From positions 1,054,001 through 1,118,000 of the forward strand of contig JAUHXH010000001.1 of the NCBI GenBank assembly GCA_030427085.1: a stretch of 64,000 bases of DNA, given 5' to 3'. The position numbers and the translations under genes are program-made. This DNA is from Gammaproteobacteria bacterium. Lineage in GTDB: Bacteria; Pseudomonadota; Gammaproteobacteria; Pseudomonadales; Halieaceae. The notes below the pieces were generated by a model, which worked only from the letters and a program-made list of their open reading frames with translations, ran no database searches and was not told the DNA's origin. Shown here piece by piece: positions 1 through 8,641 of the stretch (position 1 is the stretch's first letter; every line of letters begins with the position of its first letter).

Positions 1-722
1 ATAAAGTCCGAACGCTTGCGAGCAAACAGGTTCTTCAACAATACCGTACAGAACGCAGAGGAACTACCGTGCCCCGACACATCGGCGATGAAGAACACCA
101 CGTAGTGCTCCCCCACTGTGAAGTAGTCAGTGAAATCGCCGGATAAATAGAGGGAGGGAATAACGGTGTGAGTGAATACATAGTCGTCGATCACCAGCGG
201 TGTCGAAGGCAGCATGCGCATCTGCACCAGTCGCCCTGCCTGCTGGTCCTGTTCGAGAACTTTCACCGTACCGCGCAATTCGGTGTTGGTCACTTCCAGC
301 CGACGCCGGGAACGCTCCAGCTCACGCCGCATCTGCCGCACCCGAACGCAGCGATCAATCGACTTGAACAGCGCTGCGCGGTCTTCCAGTGGCCGCACGA
401 AGTAGTCGCTGGCACCCAGACGGAGTGCCATCATCATCAACTCGGTGTCGGCAGTGTCACTGAGCATGATGGAAGGAACCTGGATGTCGACATCCCGCAG
501 GGCAACGCGAGCATCCTCCCAAGACACGCCTTCGAGGTGCATCTCACAGAGCACCACGTCCAGGTCGGGGTCAGTGCTCAATTCGTAGCCCGCCCCCACA
601 GGATCGTAAAGCATATCCACATGGTAGCCGGCATCACGGAGCAGACCGGCAAGGTCGTCACCGCGTGCGACGTTGTCGTCGATTACCAGCACGTAGCCCT
701 TGGCGGACTCCGGAGCAGCCAT
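1..722 (-). CDS. Response regulator with degenerate receiver and PP2C/SpoIIE-type phosphatase domain (partial)
   Basis: The gene begins with ATG at 722 and runs off the left edge of the window; 240 codons are visible. Residues 1 to about 125 form a CheY-like receiver: an acidic pair at Asp15-Asp16, the switch residue Ser88, and a final segment FVRPLE. The phospho-acceptor position holds Glu60 (VVLCEMHL) instead of Asp, and the conserved Lys is Arg110. A charged helical linker (about 125-165) leads into a PP2C/SpoIIE phosphatase fold with SGDF near 194-197 and ADVSGHG at 213-219, which carries metal-binding acidic residues. The order matches RssB/HsbR/RsbU-like regulators of anti-sigma factor pathways. 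It lies 124 bases downstream of the mlaA-like gene on the same strand. The C-terminal half of the phosphatase is not visible, so activity cannot be judged. Confidence 0.85.
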   Translation of the reverse strand, partial: MAAPESAKGYVLVIDDNVARGDDLAGLLRDAGYHVDMLYDPVGAGYELSTDPDLDVVLCEMHLEGVSWEDARVALRDVDIQVPSIMLSDTADTELMMMALRLGASDYFVRPLEDRAALFKSIDRCVRVRQMRRELERSRRRLEVTNTELRGTVKVLEQDQQAGRLVQMRMLPSTPLVIDDYVFTHTVIPSLYLSGDFTDYFTVGEHYVVFFIADVSGHGSSSAFCTVLLKNLFARKRSDF

Positions 723-846
723 GAGACACCGATTTTTAATACAGAAGAGTGCGAGACACTACGCCGAACACCGTGACCACGCAACTGAGCCTGTTGCAGA
801 TTTTGGGCAGAATGTCACATTCCAGACTGAATTTGTGCCGGGCGGC

Positions 847-1581
847 CTACCACTCCTCCTCCCACGCATCATCTTCACTGAAATCGGAGAAATCGTCCTG
901 CACCACACCACCGTTCACGAAGCTCTCCCGCTGCTGCAAATACGCGTCGCGAACGAAGATGTACTGGTCCCCGGTGAGCAACTGGTCGGCCGCCAACAGG
1001 CTGGCGCGATCGTCCACCAGTTCCAGGCCATAGAGTGTGTTTCGAACCGGCACATTGTCCACCCAGGTCTGGGGTGCCAGGTAAGTGTCAACAATGGTGC
1101 CGGTGCCACTGCGGATGGTACGCGGCCCGAAGAAGGGCACCATCAGGTAGGGACCGCGATCCACACCCCAGGTGGCCAGGGTTTGCCCGAAGTCGGCGCG
1201 ATAGGGCGGCAGCCCCATGCCGGTGGCAACATCCATCAGGCCCAGCACTCCAACCGTGGAATTGACCACGAAACGGCCGGCATTCACTCCGGCCTGCCGC
1301 CAGCGCCATTGCAGGGCGCCGTTGGCGGCTGAAGAGACGTCATACAGGTTGGCAAAAAAGTTGCCTACGCCGCGCTTCATTCGATTCGGTACCACGTACT
1401 GATAGCCGACCGCCACGGGTCGGAAGACATAGCGGTCCATGCCATTATTGAAGGCGAACATTTTGCGGTTGAAGGATTCATAGGGATCGACGTTGCTGGC
1501 CTCTTCCGGTTCCTGGGCCATTACAGACGCCGCCCCCACTCCAAGCGCCACTATCAGGGCGAATCGCTTGAGCATATCCAT
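847..1581 (-). CDS. mlaA: MlaA/VacJ family outer-membrane lipid asymmetry protein
   Basis: The 244-residue product has the MlaA signature: DPYESFNRKMFAFN at about 32-45, then RYVFRPVAVGY, GVGNFFANL, and near 130-153 DFGQTLATWG followed by GPYLMVPFFGP. MlaA works with OmpC-type porins to remove misplaced phospholipids from the outer leaflet and hand them to MlaC. The N-terminal signal sequence (about 1-22, ending VMAQ) has no lipobox cysteine, so this copy appears to be a soluble or barrel-associated periplasmic protein and not a lipoprotein. The C-terminus is very acidic (DDFSDFSEDDAWEEE). The rest of the Mla operon is not nearby. An alternative start is the ATG two codons in. Confidence 0.88.
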   Translation of the reverse strand: MDMLKRFALIVALGVGAASVMAQEPEEASNVDPYESFNRKMFAFNNGMDRYVFRPVAVGYQYVVPNRMKRGVGNFFANLYDVSSAANGALQWRWRQAGVNAGRFVVNSTVGVLGLMDVATGMGLPPYRADFGQTLATWGVDRGPYLMVPFFGPRTIRSGTGTIVDTYLAPQTWVDNVPVRNTLYGLELVDDRASLLAADQLLTGDQYIFVRDAYLQQRESFVNGGVVQDDFSDFSEDDAWEEEW

Positions 1582-1697
1582 GTGCCGGGTGATTGCGGGA
1601 AATAATTTTAGCAGTCAGTGGACCGTGCGAAAACGGCGGAGTTCCAGATCGTGCTCAGTCGGGCGGGGGAATATTCACACAGAAAGCGTGGAATAAT

Positions 1698-2345
1698 TCA
1701 GGGCTCGCGCAGGCCGCCAGCCGGGCGCACCCAGAAATGGGTGTCGGGATGTTCGGCAACGAACGCCAGCCCGCCCTCACGTGCCGCTTCCGCCGTGGCG
1801 TAGGCGCCTTCCACCAGCACGTACCACACGCCGTCAGCCTCTTCGGAAGCCAATACGGGCACGTTTAATCCCAGAGCGCCTGCGCGCTTGCGCGCCACAG
1901 ACAAGGAACGGAATGCTGCAATTTGCACCAGATAATCACCTTGTTGCCACCGCGTGGTTTCAGCTACCGTTTCAGCCACCAAAGGAGTTTCCACTTCGGC
2001 AGCCTCCTCCACTGTCTGGACGGAAGCGTCAGTGGGCACCGGATTCGACGATGCCGGACCGGAGTCAGTAGCAATGACTGACTGCTGGGGCGCATCTTCC
2101 GCAGGCGCAATCCCGGCAACAGGAAAGGCGACAGCTGACGATCGGGCAGCGGGCGCCGCCCGGGCTTCCCGGGGAACGCAAGACCACTGGCTATCCTCAC
2201 CCTGCTCACACTGCCAATGGTCATTGCCACTACCACCACTGCCGTGCACCTCACCGCCAAGCGGTGGACTTTGTACCTCATTACCACCACAACCAGCAAG
2301 CACTAACACCAGCAGCGGCATCGCCCACTTCACACGACTGTTCAC
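1698..2345 (-). CDS. SPOR-domain lipoprotein
   Basis: I chose the GTG at 2345, which has GGGAG five bases upstream; a GTG at 2357 is in frame but less well placed. The protein (215 aa) opens with a short signal peptide and the lipobox LVLAGC (Cys19), so it is predicted to be lipid-anchored. A low-complexity Pro/Ala/Glu linker spans about 25-130. The last 80 residues form a SPOR domain (GDYLVQIAAFRS, then WYVLVEGAY and a final HFWVRP strand). SPOR domains bind denuded glycan strands of septal peptidoglycan, so a role at the division site or in cell-wall remodelling is likely. A WQCEQGEDSQWSC segment with paired cysteines precedes the linker and is unassigned. Confidence 0.75.
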   Translation of the reverse strand: MNSRVKWAMPLLVLVLAGCGGNEVQSPPLGGEVHGSGGSGNDHWQCEQGEDSQWSCVPREARAAPAARSSAVAFPVAGIAPAEDAPQQSVIATDSGPASSNPVPTDASVQTVEEAAEVETPLVAETVAETTRWQQGDYLVQIAAFRSLSVARKRAGALGLNVPVLASEEADGVWYVLVEGAYATAEAAREGGLAFVAEHPDTHFWVRPAGGLREP

Positions 2346-2558
2346 TCTATCTCCCACCGCACATCGCTTTATGATTTTGCGCGAGTCAGTCTAGTCCCTG
2401 CGCTGACGCACGTCGATAGCCGTAAGGACCGTCCGCTACCCCAAGTAAGAAAATTGTACTGCCGGGTGGAATGTCGGTCGGGATTTTGCTAGCTTCACTG
2501 AGAGGCAATGCCACATCAGGCTCAAATTAAAATAAATAAGTTCCTGGAGGATATGCTC

Positions 2559-5042
2559 ATGGCCGTAATCCGTGCCCGGATTCCCCTTGCTCTAACTGCA
2601 CTGGCCGCCGCCATTCACACCCACACTGCCCTGGCCCAGGGCGCCGGCGTTCTTGAAGAGATTATCGTTACCGCCGAAAAACGCGAGACTTCGCTGCAGG
2701 ATACACCGATTGCTGTATCGGCATTCAGTGGCGAAGAACTGGACAGGGCTCTCATCAACAACACGCTCGACATTCAAATGAATGTGCCCAATATGCTGAT
2801 GTCGAAGGGCAACTTCACCACCGCCAATGTATCGATTCGCGGTATTGGCAATACTGCGGTTGGCTCCGCTGCGGACAGCGGAACGGGAGTACATTTCAAT
2901 GGGGTGTACCTGAACAATCCCCGTATTTTTGAGACTGAGTTTTTCGATACCGAGCGGGTTGAAATCCTCCGTGGCCCGCAAGGCACACTCTACGGCCGCA
3001 ACACTACTGCCGGCGTTATCAATATGATTACACGCAAACCGGACGACGAATGGGGTGGCGACCTGCAGGGACAGGTGGGGAACTACGGCGCCACGAAATT
3101 CAAAGGAGCCATCAACATCCCTCTCGGCGAACAGTGGAGCCAACGTTTCTCTGCGTTTTACAGCAAACGTGATGGCTTCGTCGATAACGAGTACACCGGG
3201 AACGACATCGATGGCCGCGACATGTGGGCGCTGCGTTCTTCCACCGCGTGGCGCGGGGAAGATACCGACGCCACCCTGGTCATCAACCGGTTCGAGGAAC
3301 ACAGCAACCGCATGCGCGGTAGCAACCAGCAGTGCACCAAAGATCTGGAAGGGATAATCGGCTGCCTCCCCACATCCCGTGGCAATGAAAAGACCCACTC
3401 CGGTGCCACGGTGACCGGATTTCTGACGGGCATTGCCGGCAGCATCCTGGGCACGCCTTTCCCTGTGGACGACTATGCCAATTCACTCAATCCCCCGGAC
3501 CCACGAGTCCAATATCTCGATTTTGAGCCGCGCTATGACGTGGAAGACACCATCGTCAGCTTCGAGATCAATCACAGCTTCGCCGACCTGACGCTGACTT
3601 CACTCACCGGCTATCACCGCTCTGACTTTAATGCCCGCAACGACTATGACTTCACCCGCGCTTCCGAGCAGTGGCCAGTGGAGGTGACGGTGCACGCCGG
3701 TCCAGACGGCGACTTTACAGTTAACCGAAGCTGGAATTCGGATCGATCGACCACACAGCCCGAACAATTCAGCCAGGAGTTCCGGCTGGCCTCTGATTTC
3801 GAGGGCGACTGGAACTTCCTGCTCGGTGGGTTCTGGATGAAATACCAGGGTGAAACCCACTACTACGTTTATGCGTCCGGCCTGGAACTATTTGGCGGCC
3901 TCACTGGTGTACCGGAAGACCAGCGCCTGTTCGACAACGACACCCACAGTTTCGACCTGGATACCTGGGCGCTGTTTGGCGAACTGTACTGGCAAACCAC
4001 AGACCGCCTGCACATGACACTTGGCCTGCGATATACCGAGGAAGAAAAAAGCTCTTTGCAGCGCACGGTGTATCTGAACTTCCTCGACAATCCCAGTGCG
4101 CCCAACGGCGGGTACAACGCTTTCGGCGGCGAATGGAGTGAGCCCACCGGCAAGTTCAACCTCACCTACGACGTGAGCGCTGATATCATCGCTTACGCGA
4201 CTTTAGCGCGCAGCTACAAAAGCGGCGGCTTCAACCCCATCTCACAGAATTCACCACTGCTGGTGGAAGATCCGGGTCTTGCCTATTTCGAACCCGAGTT
4301 TATCAACTCCATTGAACTGGGCACCAAGATGACCCTGATGGATAACTCCATGCAGGCCAATTTCACCTATTTTTTCTACGACTACGAGGACCTGCAGGTT
4401 TCCAAAATCGTAGCGCAGACGTCGCTTAACGAAAATGTGAATGCCACCATCCAGGGCCTCGAGGCGGAACTTCGCTGGGCGCCCACCGCCAACCTGATCC
4501 TGAGCCTGGACGCCAGCTGGCTGGACACGGAGTTGGACACCTTCCTGTCGATCGACCCGGCCAACATCAACCTGTTGGGCACCACGGAAAACATCGCCAC
4601 CACGCCCAATGCCAACGTTTATCTCGGCAGCTCCTGCCCCAACGGCACTCCCGCGTCGACCGCGGGCTGCGCCACTGACGTTACGGGTAACCAGCTGACC
4701 AATGCGCCGGAGTTCTCCTTCAATCTCGGGATTTCGTATACCTGGGCGCTTGGCAGCGACAAAGAATTAACCGCCGCCAGCAGCTACTACTACCAGGACA
4801 AGTTCTACACCCGGATTTTCAATGCCCCCAATGACGAGTTGGACGCCTGGGATGTATGGAATGCCACGCTCACCCTCGCCAGTTTGCAAAACAACTGGTA
4901 CACCGAAGCCTGGGTTCGCAACATCGGCGACGAGGATCACATCACCGGTCAGTATCTGGGCGATCAGAACGTTGGACTGGCCTACAACCAGTTTTTGCTG
5001 GAGCCACGCACCTACGGATTGACCGTGGGATATCAGTTCTAG
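2559..5042 (+). CDS. TonB-dependent outer-membrane receptor
   Basis: The start is the ATG at 2559, eight bases after CTGGAGG; an in-frame ATG at 2508 would add 17 residues ahead of the signal peptide. The 827-residue product has a signal peptide (about 1-27, ending ALAQ), then EEIIVTAEKRE, typical of the signal/TonB-box region, a plug domain (about 45-160, with VEILRGPQGTLYGRNTTAG), and a long beta-barrel ending in the aromatic residue Phe (TVGYQF). It would import a large or scarce substrate using TonB-ExbBD energy. The sequence is of the type abundant in marine gammaproteobacteria and sphingomonads. No siderophore genes are near. The downstream neighbours are acyl-CoA dehydrogenases on the other strand, so the substrate is unknown. 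Confidence 0.9.
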   Translation: MAVIRARIPLALTALAAAIHTHTALAQGAGVLEEIIVTAEKRETSLQDTPIAVSAFSGEELDRALINNTLDIQMNVPNMLMSKGNFTTANVSIRGIGNTAVGSAADSGTGVHFNGVYLNNPRIFETEFFDTERVEILRGPQGTLYGRNTTAGVINMITRKPDDEWGGDLQGQVGNYGATKFKGAINIPLGEQWSQRFSAFYSKRDGFVDNEYTGNDIDGRDMWALRSSTAWRGEDTDATLVINRFEEHSNRMRGSNQQCTKDLEGIIGCLPTSRGNEKTHSGATVTGFLTGIAGSILGTPFPVDDYANSLNPPDPRVQYLDFEPRYDVEDTIVSFEINHSFADLTLTSLTGYHRSDFNARNDYDFTRASEQWPVEVTVHAGPDGDFTVNRSWNSDRSTTQPEQFSQEFRLASDFEGDWNFLLGGFWMKYQGETHYYVYASGLELFGGLTGVPEDQRLFDNDTHSFDLDTWALFGELYWQTTDRLHMTLGLRYTEEEKSSLQRTVYLNFLDNPSAPNGGYNAFGGEWSEPTGKFNLTYDVSADIIAYATLARSYKSGGFNPISQNSPLLVEDPGLAYFEPEFINSIELGTKMTLMDNSMQANFTYFFYDYEDLQVSKIVAQTSLNENVNATIQGLEAELRWAPTANLILSLDASWLDTELDTFLSIDPANINLLGTTENIATTPNANVYLGSSCPNGTPASTAGCATDVTGNQLTNAPEFSFNLGISYTWALGSDKELTAASSYYYQDKFYTRIFNAPNDELDAWDVWNATLTLASLQNNWYTEAWVRNIGDEDHITGQYLGDQNVGLAYNQFLLEPRTYGLTVGYQF

Positions 5043-5070
5043 CAGACCGCGCCTGTCAGGCTTTCAAGAG

Positions 5071-5105
5071 AAGGCCCTGACCTTGAGAAGGTCAGGGCCT
5101 TTTTG
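5071..5105 (+). terminator. Rho-independent terminator after the TonB receptor
   Basis: A perfect 14-bp stem (AAGGCCCTGACCTT, 5071-5084, with its complement at 5088-5101) closes a GAG loop and runs into a T-tract (5100-5104). It sits 29 bases past the receptor stop. It could also act for the opposing acyl-CoA dehydrogenase operon, whose stop is at 5107, although that side has only AA before the stem. Confidence 0.9.
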
Positions 5106-5106
5106 T

Positions 5107-6237
5107 TTACGCGGCCGCGGGGCCGATCAGGATTTCCGCCAGGCGAGCCCGGTGCCAGGCAGCATCGCCCCACAACACCTGACTGTGCTTTTGGCGCTTG
5201 AAGTACAAGTGGATGAAACACTCCCACGTAAAGCCGATACCGCCGTGACACTGCACTGAACGCCCACTGGCCAGCGCTGCGGTTTCACTGGCGGAGGCCT
5301 TGGCCATGTGCGCAAACTGCAGTGATTTTTCCGGCTCGCAGTCGATCGCACAGGCGGCGTTGTAGAGCAACGAGCGCGTTTGATCGATTTGCACCATCAC
5401 ATTGACCAGCGGATGTTTTACCGCCTGGAAGAACGCCAGCGGGTGGTCGAACTGCTGACGCACGCTGACGTACTCCACCGTGGTTTGTAATTGCCATTCG
5501 GCAGCGCCGGCAATATCTGCAGCCAGTAAGGTCCAGATGGCGGGCATGGCCAGATTGAGGGCAGCAAGCCCCGCATCGGTCAGCCATTCACCCTGCACAC
5601 CGTCGAAGTGGAGGGTGGCCTGGTCGCGGGTTAGATCCACGATGCCGTCGGTTTGAATTTGCAAGCCCGCGGCGTCGGCATCCACCCAATACAACGCCAG
5701 CCCGCTATCGCCGTTGGCACTGACCAAAAAGCGTTTAACCTTGCCCGCATCCTGGACAAAACTCGCCGTGCCGTACAAGGCGCCGTCCCTCACGGTGACC
5801 CCGCAGTGGCCCGGGTTCCAACTGCCATCCACCGAGGTAATGGCTAATGTGGCGGCTGTGCCGGCGGCGATTTCCTCCAGCGCGGGCTGTCCCGCGCCGC
5901 CGCAATTCTGCAGCACGCGGCAGGTATTGAAGGTACTGAGCAGTGGGCACGGAAAAGCCGCACGCCCTACTTCCTCCACCAGCCCGGCCACAGCTACCAG
6001 GGGCATGCCCAGGCCGCCACACTCCTCGGGTACTGCAATGGCGGTCCAGCCCAGTTCTACCATTTGCTGCCAGAGTTCGGGCTCCCAGTGAAAGCCGGGG
6101 CTGCGCTCGGGATCGGGATTGTCTGCCACCAGGTGATGGAGTTTCTCGGTGGGGAAATTGTCGGCAAAGAATTTGCGTGCCGAATCCTTAAGCATGGTTG
6201 CTTCTTCGGTGAAGCCAAAATTGTTGGGTTGAGTCAT
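5107..6237 (-). CDS. Acyl-CoA dehydrogenase family protein, probable subunit of a heteromeric enzyme
   Basis: The 376-residue protein has the ACAD fold: an N-terminal helical domain with GWTAIAVPEECGGLG (about 63-77), a middle beta-domain, and a C-terminal four-helix domain with RQQFDHPLAFFQAVKHPL and CHGGIGFTWE. The middle domain lacks the usual FAD-loop motif (QxxxEPxxGSD) seen in its neighbour. It is translated from an ATG with GGGAG seven bases upstream and starts 10 bases after the partner gene. Paired, half-degenerate ACAD genes are characteristic of alpha2beta2 dehydrogenases that act on bulky substrates such as sterol side-chain CoA thioesters. That pairing is seen; the substrate is inference. 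Confidence 0.85.
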   Translation of the reverse strand: MTQPNNFGFTEEATMLKDSARKFFADNFPTEKLHHLVADNPDPERSPGFHWEPELWQQMVELGWTAIAVPEECGGLGMPLVAVAGLVEEVGRAAFPCPLLSTFNTCRVLQNCGGAGQPALEEIAAGTAATLAITSVDGSWNPGHCGVTVRDGALYGTASFVQDAGKVKRFLVSANGDSGLALYWVDADAAGLQIQTDGIVDLTRDQATLHFDGVQGEWLTDAGLAALNLAMPAIWTLLAADIAGAAEWQLQTTVEYVSVRQQFDHPLAFFQAVKHPLVNVMVQIDQTRSLLYNAACAIDCEPEKSLQFAHMAKASASETAALASGRSVQCHGGIGFTWECFIHLYFKRQKHSQVLWGDAAWHRARLAEILIGPAAA

Positions 6238-6247
6238 GGTCAGCTCC

Positions 6248-7483
6248 CTATTTTGACTTCGGCATGCCGAGCACGCGCTCGCCGAGGATGTTGCGCTGCA
6301 CTTCGCTGGTGCCTGCGGCGATGGTCATGCCGTAGGAGTTCATGTAGGCCATCGGCCACTGCCCCCGATCCGGCGCTCCCTCGTGGTTCAGATACAGTGT
6401 TGATCCGGCTCCCGCGACCTCCAGCGCCAGGGAGGCGATATCCTGGGCGTTTTCACTGGCCAGCAACTTGTATTGCAATGGCAGACGCATCGGATGATCG
6501 AGCAAAGCCTGCACGCGGGCGCGCCGATTGTTCTGCGCCAGGCCCTGCTCGCGAATAACCATCTGCATCATCTTGTCCCGCAGGACCGGATCGTAGGCAG
6601 CACAGGCGCCGTCGCGCTGACTCTCTTTGGCCAGGTTAATCAGGCTGGCGCTGCTGATGGTGTGGGTGGCCTCGCTTTTCAAACCGCCAGAGCGAGGCGT
6701 CTGCAATTCACCCGCGCCACGTTCGTGGAGCAGCGTGGTCATCGCCACTTGCCAGCCCTTGCCCAATTCGTCCAGACGGTAACTGTCGTCGACCTCCAGG
6801 TCTTCGAAGATAACCTCATTAAAGCCCGTTTCGCCGGTGATCTTGATCAGCGGTCGCACGGTCACGCCCTTACCCAGGGCCGAACGGATTGGCACTACGA
6901 AATAGGACAAACCGTCGTACTTGTGGGAGCGATCGGTGCGTAACAGGATGATCATCCACTCGGCGAAGTGAGCCAGCGACGTCCACACTTTGTGACCATT
7001 GATCACCCATTTGTCACCGCGCCGCTCTGCGAAGGTCTGCACGCTGGCAAGGTCGGAGCCGGCACCCGGCTCACTGAAGCCCTGACACCAGATGTCTTCG
7101 CCCGAGAACAAGCGCGGCAGCAGGCGCTCCTTGAGCGCGTCCTGTGCGTGGTAGAACACTGTGGGCGCCGCCATACCCAGGCCGATGACATTGGGAAAGA
7201 ACGGTGTGCGCGCTGCCAGCATCTCCTCATTGGCGACGCGTTGACAATCCGTGCGGCCTCCCCCACCAACTGCCACGGGGTAATCACAGCCCACCAGCCC
7301 GGCATCGTAGGCGGCCTTTTGCCACGCTTGCAGATAGTCCAACTGTTCGTTGGTCATGATTTCCAGGGCTGATTGCGGCAGGCGAACCGGTGGGTCTGCA
7401 GGCCGATTCTCCGCCAGCCACTGCTGGCAATAGGCCCGAAAATCTGCCTGTTCAGGGGTGTCCTTGCGGGCACTCTCGCTCAT
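6248..7483 (-). CDS. Acyl-CoA dehydrogenase, FAD-binding partner subunit
   Basis: This 411-residue ACAD keeps the flavin motif WCQGFSEPGAGSDLAS (about 132-147) and a standard C-terminus (AAGTSEVQRNILGERVLGMPK region). The residue before GTSEVQ, where medium-chain ACADs carry the catalytic Glu (EGT), is Ala here; the catalytic base must be elsewhere or supplied by the partner. It is the first gene of a two-gene operon, with GAGG upstream of the ATG, and would oxidise acyl-CoA to 2-enoyl-CoA, passing electrons to ETF. The combination of a FAD-competent and a FAD-motif-poor subunit suggests an obligate heterotetramer. Confidence 0.88.
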   Translation of the reverse strand: MSESARKDTPEQADFRAYCQQWLAENRPADPPVRLPQSALEIMTNEQLDYLQAWQKAAYDAGLVGCDYPVAVGGGGRTDCQRVANEEMLAARTPFFPNVIGLGMAAPTVFYHAQDALKERLLPRLFSGEDIWCQGFSEPGAGSDLASVQTFAERRGDKWVINGHKVWTSLAHFAEWMIILLRTDRSHKYDGLSYFVVPIRSALGKGVTVRPLIKITGETGFNEVIFEDLEVDDSYRLDELGKGWQVAMTTLLHERGAGELQTPRSGGLKSEATHTISSASLINLAKESQRDGACAAYDPVLRDKMMQMVIREQGLAQNNRRARVQALLDHPMRLPLQYKLLASENAQDIASLALEVAGAGSTLYLNHEGAPDRGQWPMAYMNSYGMTIAAGTSEVQRNILGERVLGMPKSK

Positions 7484-7600
7484 CGCTGTACCTCGTTCGT
7501 TGGAGTTTTATGTTGTGGTTTTTAGCGTGAAAGGGTGTAACGAGGGGACAGAGCATAGCAGCCCAAGTAAGCGGCGCATACATCCGCTGCTTACCGTTAT

Positions 7601-7825
7601 TTAATAATGGGGCGGGCGCTCCTGTTCGGTGGCGGGTCCATCACTGTCGCTGTGCTGATCCTTGAGTCGCTTGGCCAGCAACTCCACCTGCTTCCGCAAC
7701 AGGAGAATCTCCTGCTGCTGTGCTGACAGGGCGTCATTCAGGGCAGCGATGCTGTCGTCCTGGAACGCCAACTGACCCTGTAACTCTTCTACTTCGCTGC
7801 GCAGCCGCGCCAACTCGTCGCTCAT
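7601..7825 (-). CDS. slyX: SlyX family protein
   Basis: A 74-residue, almost entirely helical protein with heptad-like leucines (LARLRSEVEELQGQLAF, then LLLRKQVELLAKRL) and the family ending RPPHY. SlyX proteins are short coiled coils of unknown function that are widespread in proteobacteria. The gene is divergent from the yciH-type gene, with 97 bases between the start codons. Length and C-terminal PPHY match the family; no biochemical role can be assigned. Confidence 0.88.
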   Translation of the reverse strand: MSDELARLRSEVEELQGQLAFQDDSIAALNDALSAQQQEILLLRKQVELLAKRLKDQHSDSDGPATEQERPPHY

Positions 7826-7922
7826 CGGCTGTGTCCCCTGCCACGGCTCCTGTAAGATGGCGCCAGCCTAATACAGGCCTGCCAGCGCAGCAATCACCAC
7901 CCCGCCCAAAGGAGCGAATCTC

Positions 7923-8279
7923 ATGAAACAACGCGGATCCCGCGCAGTGTACAGCACGGAATTTGGCCGACTCTGCCCACAGTGCCAGCGGCCTGTCGCG
8001 GAGTGCGTGTGTGGCAAGGACCGACCCGCCGCAACTGGCGACGGCATCGTTCGCCTCCAGCGCCAAACCAAGGGGCGCGGCGGGAAAGCGGTCACGCTCA
8101 TCACCGGCGTCCCACTGGCAGGCGCCGAGTTGAAAGCACTGGCGAAAACCCTCAAGCAGCGCTGTGGTGTGGGCGGTGCGGTCAAGGACGGTGTGATCGA
8201 AATCCAGGGCGACCAGCGTGAAACCCTCAAAACCGAGCTGGAGCAGCGTGGATATGAAGTCAAAATCGCAGGTGGCTAA
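7923..8279 (+). CDS. yciH: SUI1/eIF1-like translation factor (YciH family)
   Basis: The 118-residue protein has an N-terminal segment with a CPxC-x(6)-CxC cysteine cluster (CPQCQRPVAECVCG, about 18-31), which could hold a metal, and a SUI1 domain over about 42-116 (RQTKGRGGKAVTLITGV, LKQRCGVGGAVKDG, IEIQGDQRE). YciH is the bacterial eIF1 homologue thought to influence initiation fidelity or translation under stress. CCCAAAGGAG lies about ten bases upstream of the ATG, so the start is well supported. The gene is followed by an AT-rich gap, so it is probably monocistronic. Confidence 0.9.
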   Translation: MKQRGSRAVYSTEFGRLCPQCQRPVAECVCGKDRPAATGDGIVRLQRQTKGRGGKAVTLITGVPLAGAELKALAKTLKQRCGVGGAVKDGVIEIQGDQRETLKTELEQRGYEVKIAGG

Positions 8280-8641
8280 CACGTTATAGACTTTTTGTAG
8301 CCGTTTGATGAATTTGATCGCTTTTAGGCGACTTTTAATCAACTCATAAATTGCAGCGCCTAATTTTCAACCAGTTTAGATCGGGGGCTTACGGCTCACT
8401 CCAAAATTATTTTTAAATAAAACGCCGCAAGCGCTTAAATTTATTGGATTTATTTTAATCCTGTGCTAAAACTACAGACAGATCGACTCAAACGGTCGGG
8501 AAATTGGGGCGAACAGACCATCGCCATTAACCAACCCGATCGGAGAACCAGGCTGTACTACAACAATTATTCATTACGTTTTACGAGTGAAACAGCAACA
8601 GCGGTATCGAGAGGAGTTGTGACCCTGCGAGGTAGTGGCCC
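8280..8641. other. AT-rich 360-base gap without a convincing gene
   Basis: The stretch 8280-8470 is markedly richer in A and T than its surroundings, with runs of T and ATTTT-type words. A 60-codon open frame at 8463-8645 has no ribosome binding site and no recognisable sequence. A weak sigma70-like promoter (TTGGAT, 17 bases, TAAAAC) lies at 8444-8472 and could serve the small gene at 8642. The base composition may mark a horizontally acquired or non-coding segment. Confidence 0.5.
8444..8472 (+). promoter_or_regulatory. Possible sigma70 promoter for the gene at 8642
   Basis: TTGGAT at 8444-8449 and TAAAAC at 8467-8472 are separated by 17 bases inside the AT-rich gap. Each box matches the consensus only in part (3/6 and 4/6), so this is tentative. 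It would give a leader of roughly 160 bases. Confidence 0.25.

Noticed and set aside
168-776. 202-codon plus-strand frame at the left edge
   Set aside because: It is the antisense of the receiver-phosphatase gene on the minus strand, which has clear domain motifs.
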